A DNA stretch of 10,744 bases, taken from assembly GCA_045577595.1 (NCBI GenBank), contig JAZNIR010000077.1, forward strand, positions 1 through 10,744. The letters are read 5' to 3'. This DNA comes from Scatosoma sp045577595 (GTDB lineage: Bacteria > Bacillota > Clostridia > Christensenellales > Borkfalkiaceae). This document shows, in pieces, positions 1 through 5,011 of the stretch (the first letter of the stretch is position 1; each line of letters begins with the position of its first letter). A program made the position numbers and the translations under genes. The notes beneath the pieces were generated by a model that was given only the letters and a program-made list of their open reading frames with translations, had not been told where the DNA came from and ran no database searches.

Positions 1-191
1 CTGGTCCCGCTGGTCCGCAAGGTGAAGTTGGTCCCGCTGGTCCGCAAGGTCCCCAAGGTGAAGCGGGGGTGGTAACGCCTGCTACTGCCGTAGCGCCCGC
101 TGTGGCAACGGACGCAACGCCAACGAGCAACGCTGAAAAAATTAACGAGATTATCGCTGCTTTGCAAGCGGCAGGGTTGATGGAAACGTAA
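1..191 (+). CDS. Collagen-like (Gly-X-Y) repeat protein, C-terminal end (partial)
   Basis: Only the 3' end is in the window, read in the frame starting at base 3. It encodes eight Gly-X-Y triplets (GPA GPQ GEV GPA GPQ GPQ GEA GVV), then an Ala/Thr/Val/Pro-rich linker, then a short amphipathic tail (NAEKINEIIAALQAAGLMET) before TAA at 189-191. Gly-X-Y stretches form collagen triple helices; in Firmicutes they occur in surface or spore-coat filaments (BclA-like) and in phage tail fibres. The 'N..I..L..AGLM' type of tail resembles the C-termini I associate with Firmicute collagen-like proteins and may help trimerisation (inference). Two identical 21-base copies (3-23 and 30-50) show recent repeat expansion. 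The N-terminus, signal and localisation are outside the window, so the surface, spore or phage role is unresolved. A glycosyltransferase lies about 450 bases downstream, of interest because such proteins are often glycosylated. Confidence 0.85.
   Translation, partial: GPAGPQGEVGPAGPQGPQGEAGVVTPATAVAPAVATDATPTSNAEKINEIIAALQAAGLMET
3..50 (+). repeat. Direct 27-bp-period repeat coding Gly-X-Y units
   Basis: A 21-base unit at 3-23 (GPAGPQG in protein) recurs without a mismatch at 30-50; the start-to-start distance is 27 bases, or nine codons (three Gly-X-Y triplets). The near-perfect nucleotide identity, including third positions, points to recent duplication by slippage or recombination and means that the repeat number may vary among strains or be collapsed in assembly. 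Confidence 0.8.
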
Positions 192-204
192 ACGAAAGAT
201 ATAT

Positions 205-232
205 AAAAAGCCCCCGAAAGGGGACTTTTTTT
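205..232. terminator. Bidirectional intrinsic terminator between convergent genes
   Basis: The stem pairs AAAAAG (205-210) with CTTTTT (225-230) and CCCC (212-215) with GGGG (220-223), with one C·A mismatch and a GAAA tetraloop (216-219). It is followed by a T run on the plus strand and, read in reverse, also ends in a T run. It lies 14 bases after the collagen-like gene stop and just past the stop codon of the minus-strand regulator remnant (231-233), so it can end transcription from both sides. Confidence 0.88.
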
Positions 233-501
233 AATATCGTTTTAATTCTTCCAACTCTTTTTGTATTTTTTGTATCAGTCGCGTGCGTTTTTCTTCGGTG
301 GATACGTCGTGTTTCGTTCGTCCGACGAGATAATCAATCGAAACGTTAAAAAAGTCCGCAAGCTTAATAAGCGCGTATGCGTCGGGCGCAGTTTTTCCTG
401 TTTCGTAATTGGAAATCGTTCTTTGGTCAATGCCCGTCGCTTTTGCAAGATTGCTTTGCCGTAAGCATATCTTCGCGTAAATCGCGTATCCTATTTTTCA
501 T
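231..501 (-). pseudogene. Frameshifted XRE/Cro-CI family transcriptional regulator
   Basis: Read on the minus strand, ATG (501-499) begins MKNRIRDLRED, a typical start of an XRE helix-turn-helix domain. The frame then breaks and meets a stop after about 24 codons. One frame over, the sequence continues as ICLRQSNLAKATGIDQ, then RTISNYETGKTAPDAYALI and KLADFFNVSIDYLVGR, followed by a charged helical tail ending ELEELKRY and TAA at 233-231. The joined product (about 90 residues) has the classic spacing LRxDxxLxQxxLA...G(I)xxxTISxYExGxxxPdxxxLxkLAdfFnVSiDYLvGR. The junction fits loss of one AT pair in an AT repeat at 467-470: restoring it gives exactly LREDICLRQSNLA. No start codon is visible for the downstream frame alone. 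It is divergent from the glycosyltransferase and faces operator-like sites. A sequencing or assembly error remains possible. Confidence 0.87.
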
Positions 502-536
502 TTTTTTTCTTTTTACGTTAAAAATTTGTAATACTA

Positions 537-552
537 TACCATATTTTTAGTA
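537..552. promoter_or_regulatory. Operator-like site 1 (imperfect palindrome)
   Basis: TACCATATTTTTAGTA matches the palindromic site at 597-612 at 12 of 16 positions and keeps TACCA / TAGTA half-sites. It overlaps TATAGT-like bases that could be the -10 of the minus-strand regulator (no convincing -35 is seen), so it may be an autoregulatory site. Assignment to the XRE regulator is inference from position. Confidence 0.5.
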
Positions 553-560
553 AAAACGGC

Positions 561-589
561 TTGACACACCAATAATTATCATATATAAT
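561..589 (+). promoter_or_regulatory. Perfect SigA-type promoter of the glycosyltransferase gene
   Basis: TTGACA (561-566), a 17-base spacer and TATAAT (584-589) give a full consensus housekeeping promoter. Start of transcription is expected near 596, giving a leader of about 40 bases before ATG 636. The operator-like sites overlap its spacer and start region, an arrangement expected for repression by occlusion. Confidence 0.88.
567..582. promoter_or_regulatory. Operator-like half-site 2, inside the promoter spacer
   Basis: CACCAATAATTATCAT carries a left half-site (CACCA) exactly 30 bases from the corresponding half-sites of sites 1 and 3; the right half is degenerate. It lies between the -35 and -10 of the glycosyltransferase promoter. 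Support is mainly the exact spacing. Confidence 0.35.
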
Positions 590-596
590 CATTGTA

Positions 597-612
597 TACC
601 AAATAATTGGTA
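597..612. promoter_or_regulatory. Operator-like site 3 (perfect inverted repeat at +1)
   Basis: TACCAA-ATAA-TTGGTA is a perfect 6+6 inverted repeat with a 4-base centre, typical in size for XRE/Cro dimer operators. It begins at the predicted transcription start of the glycosyltransferase promoter, so a bound dimer would block initiation. The likely ligand is the adjacent (now frameshifted) XRE regulator. Confidence 0.6.
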
Positions 613-635
613 AAATAAGTAGAGGAATAAAGGCA

Positions 636-1604
636 ATGAGTGTAGAAAGCGGTTTGGTAAGTATTATTATTCCTGCATATAACGCGGAAAAGTGGTTGGA
701 GCGTGCGGTGCGTTCTTGTATGGAACAAACGTATCGTGAAATAGAGATTTTAGTGATTAACGACGGCAGTACGGATAATACGCAAACGATTGTGGAAAAT
801 TTACAAAAACAAGACGCGCGTATTCGATTGATTTCGCAAGAAAACGGTGGGGTGTCGAAAGCGCGTAACGCGGGATTAGATAATGCGAAAGGAGAATACG
901 TAACGTTTTTAGACGCCGACGACGAATTGGTGTTTGACGGCGTGGAAATCCTTTTGTCTACGTTGATAGAAAACGGGGCGGATATATGCGCGGGACAAAC
1001 GCAACGCTTTACGGAAAAAGGGATTGGCGAAAAGGTGGAATGTACGGGCAAAATCCAAATCTTTTCGGGAAAAGAAGCGTTGTTGCGCTCGATAGAAGAT
1101 TATCCCGAAACGTATGCAATTTGGGCAAAAATATACAAAAAAAACATTCTTGAAAGGATACGTTTTCCCGAAGGAAAGCGCGTACACGAAGACAGTTTTT
1201 TCTTGTTTTTATGTTTGGTAAATATGATAAAATTTGCCGTAGTGGATACGATTGTTCATAAATATCATGTGGTGGGGAACAGTGCTTCCCGAAGTGCTTT
1301 TTCCGAAAAAATGTTTGATATTTTAACGTTGGCGGAAGAAAAAGAGCGAATCATTCAAGAAAAATTCCCCGAATTTTCCGATAAAGCGGTGAACTTGCGG
1401 ATAAAGGCGAATATGGCACTTTTATTTAACTTATGTAAAGATAAAAGCGGACGGTTTAAAAGGCAAGAAAAAGAATGTTTACGGTACGTTCGAAAAAATA
1501 AGAAACATTTCAAACCCGCCACAAGCGCAAATAAAAAATGGTTTTTTATTATAACGCACCGTTTATACGGATTGTTTAAGTTTTATCAAAATTTACGTGG
1601 GTAA
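636..1604 (+). CDS. Family 2 glycosyltransferase (GT-A fold)
   Basis: The 322-residue product opens with VSIIIPAYNAEKWLERAV (about residues 8-25), the nucleotide-sugar-binding start of GT2 enzymes. INDGSTDNT follows (41-49, Asp43), then the metal-binding DXD-type motif FLDADDE (91-97; Asp93/Asp95). The lysine-rich C-terminal third lacks obvious membrane helices, so this is a cytosolic or peripheral enzyme moving a sugar from a nucleotide-sugar donor to a glycan or protein acceptor; donor and acceptor cannot be read from sequence. The start is supported by AGAGGAATAAAGG just upstream. It appears monocistronic, under a consensus promoter flanked by operator-like sites and divergent from a broken XRE regulator. 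Base composition looks more AT-rich than the metabolic operon to the right, consistent with accessory, possibly transferred DNA. Closest family type: EpsJ/capsular GT2. Glycosylation of the nearby collagen-like protein is speculative. Confidence 0.9.
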   Translation: MSVESGLVSIIIPAYNAEKWLERAVRSCMEQTYREIEILVINDGSTDNTQTIVENLQKQDARIRLISQENGGVSKARNAGLDNAKGEYVTFLDADDELVFDGVEILLSTLIENGADICAGQTQRFTEKGIGEKVECTGKIQIFSGKEALLRSIEDYPETYAIWAKIYKKNILERIRFPEGKRVHEDSFFLFLCLVNMIKFAVVDTIVHKYHVVGNSASRSAFSEKMFDILTLAEEKERIIQEKFPEFSDKAVNLRIKANMALLFNLCKDKSGRFKRQEKECLRYVRKNKKHFKPATSANKKWFFIITHRLYGLFKFYQNLRG

Positions 1605-1648
1605 ACGGTTTATAACGGATTTACGCATAAACGCTCGTTTTACGCGCA

Positions 1649-1654
1649 TATAAT
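1649..1654 (+). promoter_or_regulatory. Putative -10 box for the lipoprotein gene
   Basis: TATAAT at 1649-1654 is a perfect -10 element 38 bases before the ATG at 1693. No good -35 is visible 16-18 bases upstream (CATAAA-like bases), so the promoter may be weak or activator-dependent. Transcription would start near 1661, at the base of the stem-loop that follows. Confidence 0.45.
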
Positions 1655-1656
1655 AT

Positions 1657-1684
1657 CCTCGACAAGGACAAAGCCTTGTCGGGG
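1657..1684 (+). promoter_or_regulatory. Strong stem-loop in the leader next to the Shine-Dalgarno
   Basis: CGACAAGG (1660-1667) pairs perfectly with CCTTGTCG (1674-1681) around a six-base loop; T1659-G1682, C1658-G1683 and C1657-G1684 extend it if transcription starts far enough upstream. The 3' arm runs into GGGGGTG, the only purine-rich ribosome-site candidate before ATG 1693, and then a TTTTT run. It can be read as a terminator of the glycosyltransferase gene, as a 5' stabilising or SD-occluding stem of the lipoprotein mRNA, or as both; the sequence does not decide. Confidence 0.6.
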
Positions 1685-1692
1685 GTGTTTTT

Positions 1693-3147
1693 ATGAAAAA
1701 AAGCGTCGTTTTAATGATAATCATTTCGTTGATTTTTCCGCTGATTTTTACCCTTTCCGCTTGTAAAAAAAGCGTAAAGGTGGCAACCAAGTACGAGATT
1801 ATCGCCGAATACGCGCCCGAAACCGCCACCCTTGCGGGTACGGCGAAAATCACCTTTGAAAATTGCGGGGACGGGGAAATTTCCACCCTGAAATTCCAGC
1901 TCTATCCCAACGCCTACCGAAAAGACGCCCTATTAAAACCCGTTTCCAAAACCTATCAAGACGTAGCCTATTACGCGGGGGAAAGTTACGGGGAAATGGT
2001 AATTTCTTCGGTAAACGGGGCGAAAAGTTGGGAAGTGCTTGGCGAAGACGAAAACGTTTTACAAGTGCATCTTATCGAGTCGCTTTTTCCCGAAGATAAA
2101 ATCGTTTTGGACGTCGGTTTTTTGGTGAAACTCGCCAAAGTGGAACACCGCACGGGCGTGGCGAAAAACACGGTGAATTTAGGGCATTGTTTTCCAATGC
2201 TTTGCGGGATAAAAAACGGCGGTTTTTACGAATGCGCTTATTACGACGTGGGCGACCCGTTTTTTTCCGAATGCGCCGATTTTAAAATGACGTTGACGCT
2301 CCCGAAAGAATATACGCCCGTTTCAACGGGACAAATCGTTTCCGAGCGGGCGTTGGAGCGCAAAACGCAGTACGTCCTTTCCGCCACCGCCGTTCGTGAT
2401 TTTGCCGTCGTGCTTTCCACCCGTTTCAAAAAAACGGAAACGAACGTCGACGGCACGGAAATTTCCTATTATTACTATCAAGACGAACACCCGACAGAAA
2501 CGCTTTCTACGGCGACGCAAGCGTTTGCTTATTATGAAAAAACGTTTGGAGATTATCCCTATCCGCAATTTACGTTGGCGCAAACGGGGCTTTGCGTAGA
2601 CGCGGTGGAATATCCCTGTCTTTCGTTGCTTTCCGATAGGTTGGAAACGGATAAAAAACCGCTGGTTATCGCCCGAGAAACGGCGCGACAATGGTGGTAT
2701 GCCGTCGTGGGGAATAATCAACTCGAACACGCTTGGCAGGGGGACGGTTTAGCGGAATATTCGGCGGTTTGTTTTATGGAAGAATACGAAAAATACGGCT
2801 TTTCGCGCGAGCAACTGGTAACGGACGCGCATAAAGAATACCGCTCGTATTACGACGTGTACGGGAGCGTTTTGGGGCGGACGGATACGAGTATGACGAG
2901 GCATTTAAAAAATTATAAAGGGGAATACGAATACGAATGTTTAACGAAAAAGAAAGGGCTTGTAATGTTTGATATGCTCCGCAAAAGCGTGGGGGATAAA
3001 AAGTTTTTTGCGGGCTTAAAAAAATATTATAAAAACGCGCAGTTTACGGTGGCGACGCCCGAAACGCTTATCGGCGCGTTTGAAAAAACGGGGTTGGACG
3101 TACGCGGATTTTTCGACAGCTTTTTAAACGGAAAAGCGATTTTATAA
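1693..3147 (+). CDS. Lipoprotein with degenerate M1-family aminopeptidase domain (likely pseudoenzyme)
   Basis: The 484-residue protein has a lipoprotein signal: MKK, a hydrophobic run, and the lipobox LSAC with Cys24 as the lipidated residue, so it is exported and membrane-anchored. The rest follows the M1 (gluzincin) plan: a beta-rich N-terminal domain, AVEYPCLSLL (304-313) at the place of the GAMEN-type motif, and RQWWYAVVGN at the place of HQWWG. The zinc motif HEXXH-X18-E appears as R328-E329-T-A-R332-X18-D351: both His became Arg and the distal Glu became Asp. The YxKG catalytic tyrosine position holds Lys419 (TKKKGLVMF). Glu306 and Glu329 remain. The C-terminal end (VGDKKFFAGLKKYYKN...FEKTGLDVRGFFDSF) still matches active relatives and the frame is open throughout, so a retained non-catalytic role such as peptide binding is more likely than decay. 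It stands alone between the glycosyltransferase and the FmdB/RluA pair. Confidence 0.85.
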   Translation: MKKSVVLMIIISLIFPLIFTLSACKKSVKVATKYEIIAEYAPETATLAGTAKITFENCGDGEISTLKFQLYPNAYRKDALLKPVSKTYQDVAYYAGESYGEMVISSVNGAKSWEVLGEDENVLQVHLIESLFPEDKIVLDVGFLVKLAKVEHRTGVAKNTVNLGHCFPMLCGIKNGGFYECAYYDVGDPFFSECADFKMTLTLPKEYTPVSTGQIVSERALERKTQYVLSATAVRDFAVVLSTRFKKTETNVDGTEISYYYYQDEHPTETLSTATQAFAYYEKTFGDYPYPQFTLAQTGLCVDAVEYPCLSLLSDRLETDKKPLVIARETARQWWYAVVGNNQLEHAWQGDGLAEYSAVCFMEEYEKYGFSREQLVTDAHKEYRSYYDVYGSVLGRTDTSMTRHLKNYKGEYEYECLTKKKGLVMFDMLRKSVGDKKFFAGLKKYYKNAQFTVATPETLIGAFEKTGLDVRGFFDSFLNGKAIL

Positions 3148-3178
3148 AAAGTTGTTTACAAAGCGGAAGAAAAAACGC

Positions 3179-3207
3179 TTGCCAAAGGGCGCGGGCAGTA
3201 GTATAAT
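3179..3207 (+). promoter_or_regulatory. SigA-type promoter upstream of the FmdB/RluA pair
   Basis: TTGCCA (3179-3184), a 17-base spacer and TATAAT (3202-3207) give a near-consensus promoter. Transcription would start near 3214, about 28 bases before the FmdB-type start codon. No terminator is evident between the lipoprotein stop (3147) and this promoter, so some read-through is possible. Confidence 0.75.
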
Positions 3208-3241
3208 AAAGGGGAACGCAAACAAGGACGGATAAAAGCAA

Positions 3242-3439
3242 ATGCCTTTACTGCAATACAAATGCAAAAACTGTAACGAACGGTTTGACGAGCTTGTAAA
3301 AAGTTATTTAGACGAAGTAAAATGCCCCAAATGCGGTGGGGAAACGGCGCGCGACTATGCGGGCGATATGTTGTCGGCGACGGGCAAACCGACGAAAAAA
3401 TGCTCGGGGAATTGCAAGACGTGCGGTGGGTGTCGTTAA
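3242..3439 (+). CDS. FmdB-type zinc-ribbon small protein
   Basis: This 65-residue protein begins MPLLQYKCKNCNERFDELVK and continues with VKCPKCGGE, the paired CxxC knuckles (Cys8/Cys11 and Cys28/Cys31) of the FmdB/CxxC_CxxC_SSSS putative regulatory family. The family is widespread, small, presumably zinc-binding and of unclear function. A third cysteine cluster closes the protein (KKCSGNCKTCGGC; Cys54, 58, 61, 64), and could bind a second metal. AAGGACGG lies about 10-15 bases before the ATG, a slightly long ribosome-site spacing. It sits 12 bases before the pseudouridine synthase gene and is probably co-transcribed with it, which fits a role connected with RNA or translation, but this is inference. 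Confidence 0.85.
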   Translation: MPLLQYKCKNCNERFDELVKSYLDEVKCPKCGGETARDYAGDMLSATGKPTKKCSGNCKTCGGCR

Positions 3440-3451
3440 AGGGATAAAAGA

Positions 3452-4420
3452 ATGAGAAGAAAAACGAAAAACGCGCGTGCGCGGAAAAATACGCGAGAAG
3501 AAAACGCGCCCAAAATTACGTACACGGCAACGTACAAAGCCAATCATAGCGACGAACTGCTGGAATTTTTGCTCCGTAAATGCAACACGTCGCGCAATAA
3601 CGTAAAAACGCTGTTAGCGCATCGGAAAGTGCTTGTCAACGGGAGCGTGGTTACGCAGTACAATTTCCCGCTTGCCAAAGACGACGAGATTAAAATTACT
3701 AAAAATTCGGTGGACGGACAAACTTCTTCGCGTTCGAAAACGCCCGTAAAAAACCGCTCTTTAAAGCGCGCGGATATAAAAATTATCTACGAAGACGAAG
3801 ATTTTTTGGCTTTGGACAAGCCCGTCGGGCTGTTGTCGGTGGAAAGCGACAAGGAAAGAGAATGCGCGTACGCCTACGCGCTTGCGTATTTACAAGGGCA
3901 GGATAAAAACGCCCGCCCGTACGTGTTACACCGTATCGACAAGGAAACGTCGGGGGTGTTGGTGTTTGCGAAGAATATTAAAATCCATTCGATGCTGAAA
4001 ATGAAATGGAACGAATACGTTTCCTTGCGGGAATACTACGCCGTCGCGGAAGGGGTGATGGAAGAAAAGGAAGGTAGAGTGGTTTCCTACTTAAAAGAAA
4101 ACGTCAACCATACGGTGTATTCCACCCACGATACGACGGGGCAAAAGGCGATTACCAACTACGCCGTCGTAAAAGAAACGGAAAAATATTCGTTGCTCCG
4201 CGTGGATATCGAAACGGGCAGAAAAAACCAAATTCGCGTACATTTACAATCGCTTGGGCATCCAATCGTCGGCGACGATAAATACGGGGGTACGCAAAAC
4301 CCGTTAAAAAGGCTGGGATTGCACGCAAGCAAATTGCAATTTATCCACCCCGTTACGAAAGAATTGCTTTCGCTCACCGCGCCTATGCCCGCCGAATGGA
4401 AAACGTTGTTCCCCAATTAA
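3452..4420 (+). CDS. RluA-family 23S rRNA-type pseudouridine synthase
   Basis: The 322-residue protein carries a basic N-terminal tail, an S4-like RNA-binding domain (about 33-85, with VKTLLAHRKVLVNG), a linker, and an RluA catalytic domain starting IIYEDEDFLALDKPVGLLSV (111-130). The signature HRIDKETSGVLVFAKN contains the catalytic aspartate, Asp163, which attacks the target uridine. Later GRKNQIRVHLQSLGHPIVGDDKYG is also typical of the family. It isomerises specific uridines to pseudouridine in rRNA (or tRNA); the exact target site cannot be assigned. AAAGGGAT precedes the ATG, supporting the start. It is the second gene of a two-gene unit with the FmdB-type protein and is followed by a strong terminator. 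Closest named relatives are RluD/RluA and Bacillus YlyB/YhcT-type enzymes. Confidence 0.93.
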   Translation: MRRKTKNARARKNTREENAPKITYTATYKANHSDELLEFLLRKCNTSRNNVKTLLAHRKVLVNGSVVTQYNFPLAKDDEIKITKNSVDGQTSSRSKTPVKNRSLKRADIKIIYEDEDFLALDKPVGLLSVESDKERECAYAYALAYLQGQDKNARPYVLHRIDKETSGVLVFAKNIKIHSMLKMKWNEYVSLREYYAVAEGVMEEKEGRVVSYLKENVNHTVYSTHDTTGQKAITNYAVVKETEKYSLLRVDIETGRKNQIRVHLQSLGHPIVGDDKYGGTQNPLKRLGLHASKLQFIHPVTKELLSLTAPMPAEWKTLFPN

Positions 4421-4423
4421 GCG

Positions 4424-4461
4424 AAAAAGCTTTATTTCCCAAAGGAATAAAGCTTTTTTTT
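4424..4461 (+). terminator. Intrinsic terminator after the pseudouridine synthase gene
   Basis: AAAAAGCTTTATTTCC (4425-4440 region) pairs with GGAATAAAGCTTTTT, a stem of about 15 bp with one bulged T and a short CAAA loop, followed by a run of T to 4461. It begins four bases after the TAA (4418-4420) and separates this unit from the next promoter. Confidence 0.92.
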
Positions 4462-4482
4462 GCGTTTTTTCTTTTTCAGACA

Positions 4483-4511
4483 TTGACATTGCCGGTGGGA
4501 TATGCTATAAT
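4483..4511 (+). promoter_or_regulatory. Perfect consensus promoter with extended -10 for the aryl-acid operon
   Basis: TTGACA (4483-4488), a 17-base spacer and TATAAT (4506-4511) with TGC directly before the -10 (extended -10, TGn) make an ideal SigA promoter. Start of transcription is expected near 4518, leaving a leader of about 30 bases; no riboswitch or attenuator fits in it. No operator palindrome is obvious. The downstream gene train is therefore likely strongly and perhaps constitutively expressed. Confidence 0.9.
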
Positions 4512-4548
4512 TAAAACGATATTTTATTTTTTGGAGAGAATATAAAAA

Positions 4549-4995
4549 ATGGAAGGAGAAAAAAGTAACCACGAAGAGATAACCCGCGCGTTTTTCGACG
4601 ACGACGGGTACGTAAAACTTTCCGGTTTGGAACTCGTGCATCTTACGGAAGAAAAAGCGGTTGTGCGCGCGGAAATCAAGCCTTGTCATTTAAACGCCAA
4701 CGGCTACGTACAAGGCGGAATGTTGTTTACGATGGGGGATTTTGCGTTTGCGGCGCTTGCCAATTATTTGCACCCTGCGACGGTAACGCAAGGCGGACAT
4801 ATTGCGTATATGCGCCCCGCAAATACGAAGTACGTTACGGCAACGGCGCGGGAAATTACGCGGGCGGGGCATAACACCGTTTCGGAAGTGGTGATTACGG
4901 ACGATAAAGACGAAGTACTTTGCGTTTGCCAATTTAACGGATTTGTAAAAGACGTAAACGTTTGCGAATGGACGTGGAAAAGAAAAAATAAATAA
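4549..4995 (+). CDS. PaaI-like hotdog-fold acyl-CoA thioesterase
   Basis: The 148-residue protein matches the PaaI/4HBT hotdog family in length and motif: HLNANGYVQGGMLFTMGDFAFAALAN (about 47-72), with Asp64 in the position of the catalytic acid and Gln55-Gly-Gly where many members have HGG. The second half (HIAYMRPANTKYVTATAREI...G) forms the remaining hotdog strands. Such enzymes hydrolyse acyl-CoA thioesters to free acid and CoA in the cytosol; PaaI itself prefers (hydroxy)phenylacetyl-CoA. Here the first gene of an operon with iorAB and paaK, it most likely releases arylacetate from arylacetyl-CoA or relieves CoA trapping. TTGGAGAG precedes the ATG by about ten bases. It ends 16 bases before iorA. 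Substrate is inferred from context. Confidence 0.88.
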   Translation: MEGEKSNHEEITRAFFDDDGYVKLSGLELVHLTEEKAVVRAEIKPCHLNANGYVQGGMLFTMGDFAFAALANYLHPATVTQGGHIAYMRPANTKYVTATAREITRAGHNTVSEVVITDDKDEVLCVCQFNGFVKDVNVCEWTWKRKNK

Positions 4996-5011
4996 ACGTA
5001 GGAAAAGAAAT

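Noticed and set aside
445..454. Single-base insertion at 450 as cause of the XRE frameshift
   Set aside because: It also restores a readable frame (LTAKQLA), but leaves the helix-turn-helix one residue short. Adding an AT pair at 467-470 gives the standard LRxDxxLxQxxLA spacing, so the dinucleotide loss is preferred.
261..464. Plus-strand open frame of 67 codons
   Set aside because: It is antisense to the clear XRE coding sequence, has no ribosome site, and its product resembles no known family.
518..1051. Minus-strand open frame of 177 codons
   Set aside because: It runs antisense through the glycosyltransferase, whose motifs are unambiguous, and covers the promoter region; composition explains it.
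3161..3180. AAGCG/CGCTT hairpin after the lipoprotein gene as terminator
   Set aside because: The stem is only five pairs with a ten-base loop and no T run follows; it also overlaps the -35 of the next promoter.
4512..4548. Riboswitch or attenuator (for example T-box) in the operon leader
   Set aside because: The leader is only about 30 bases, AT-rich and without stable pairing.
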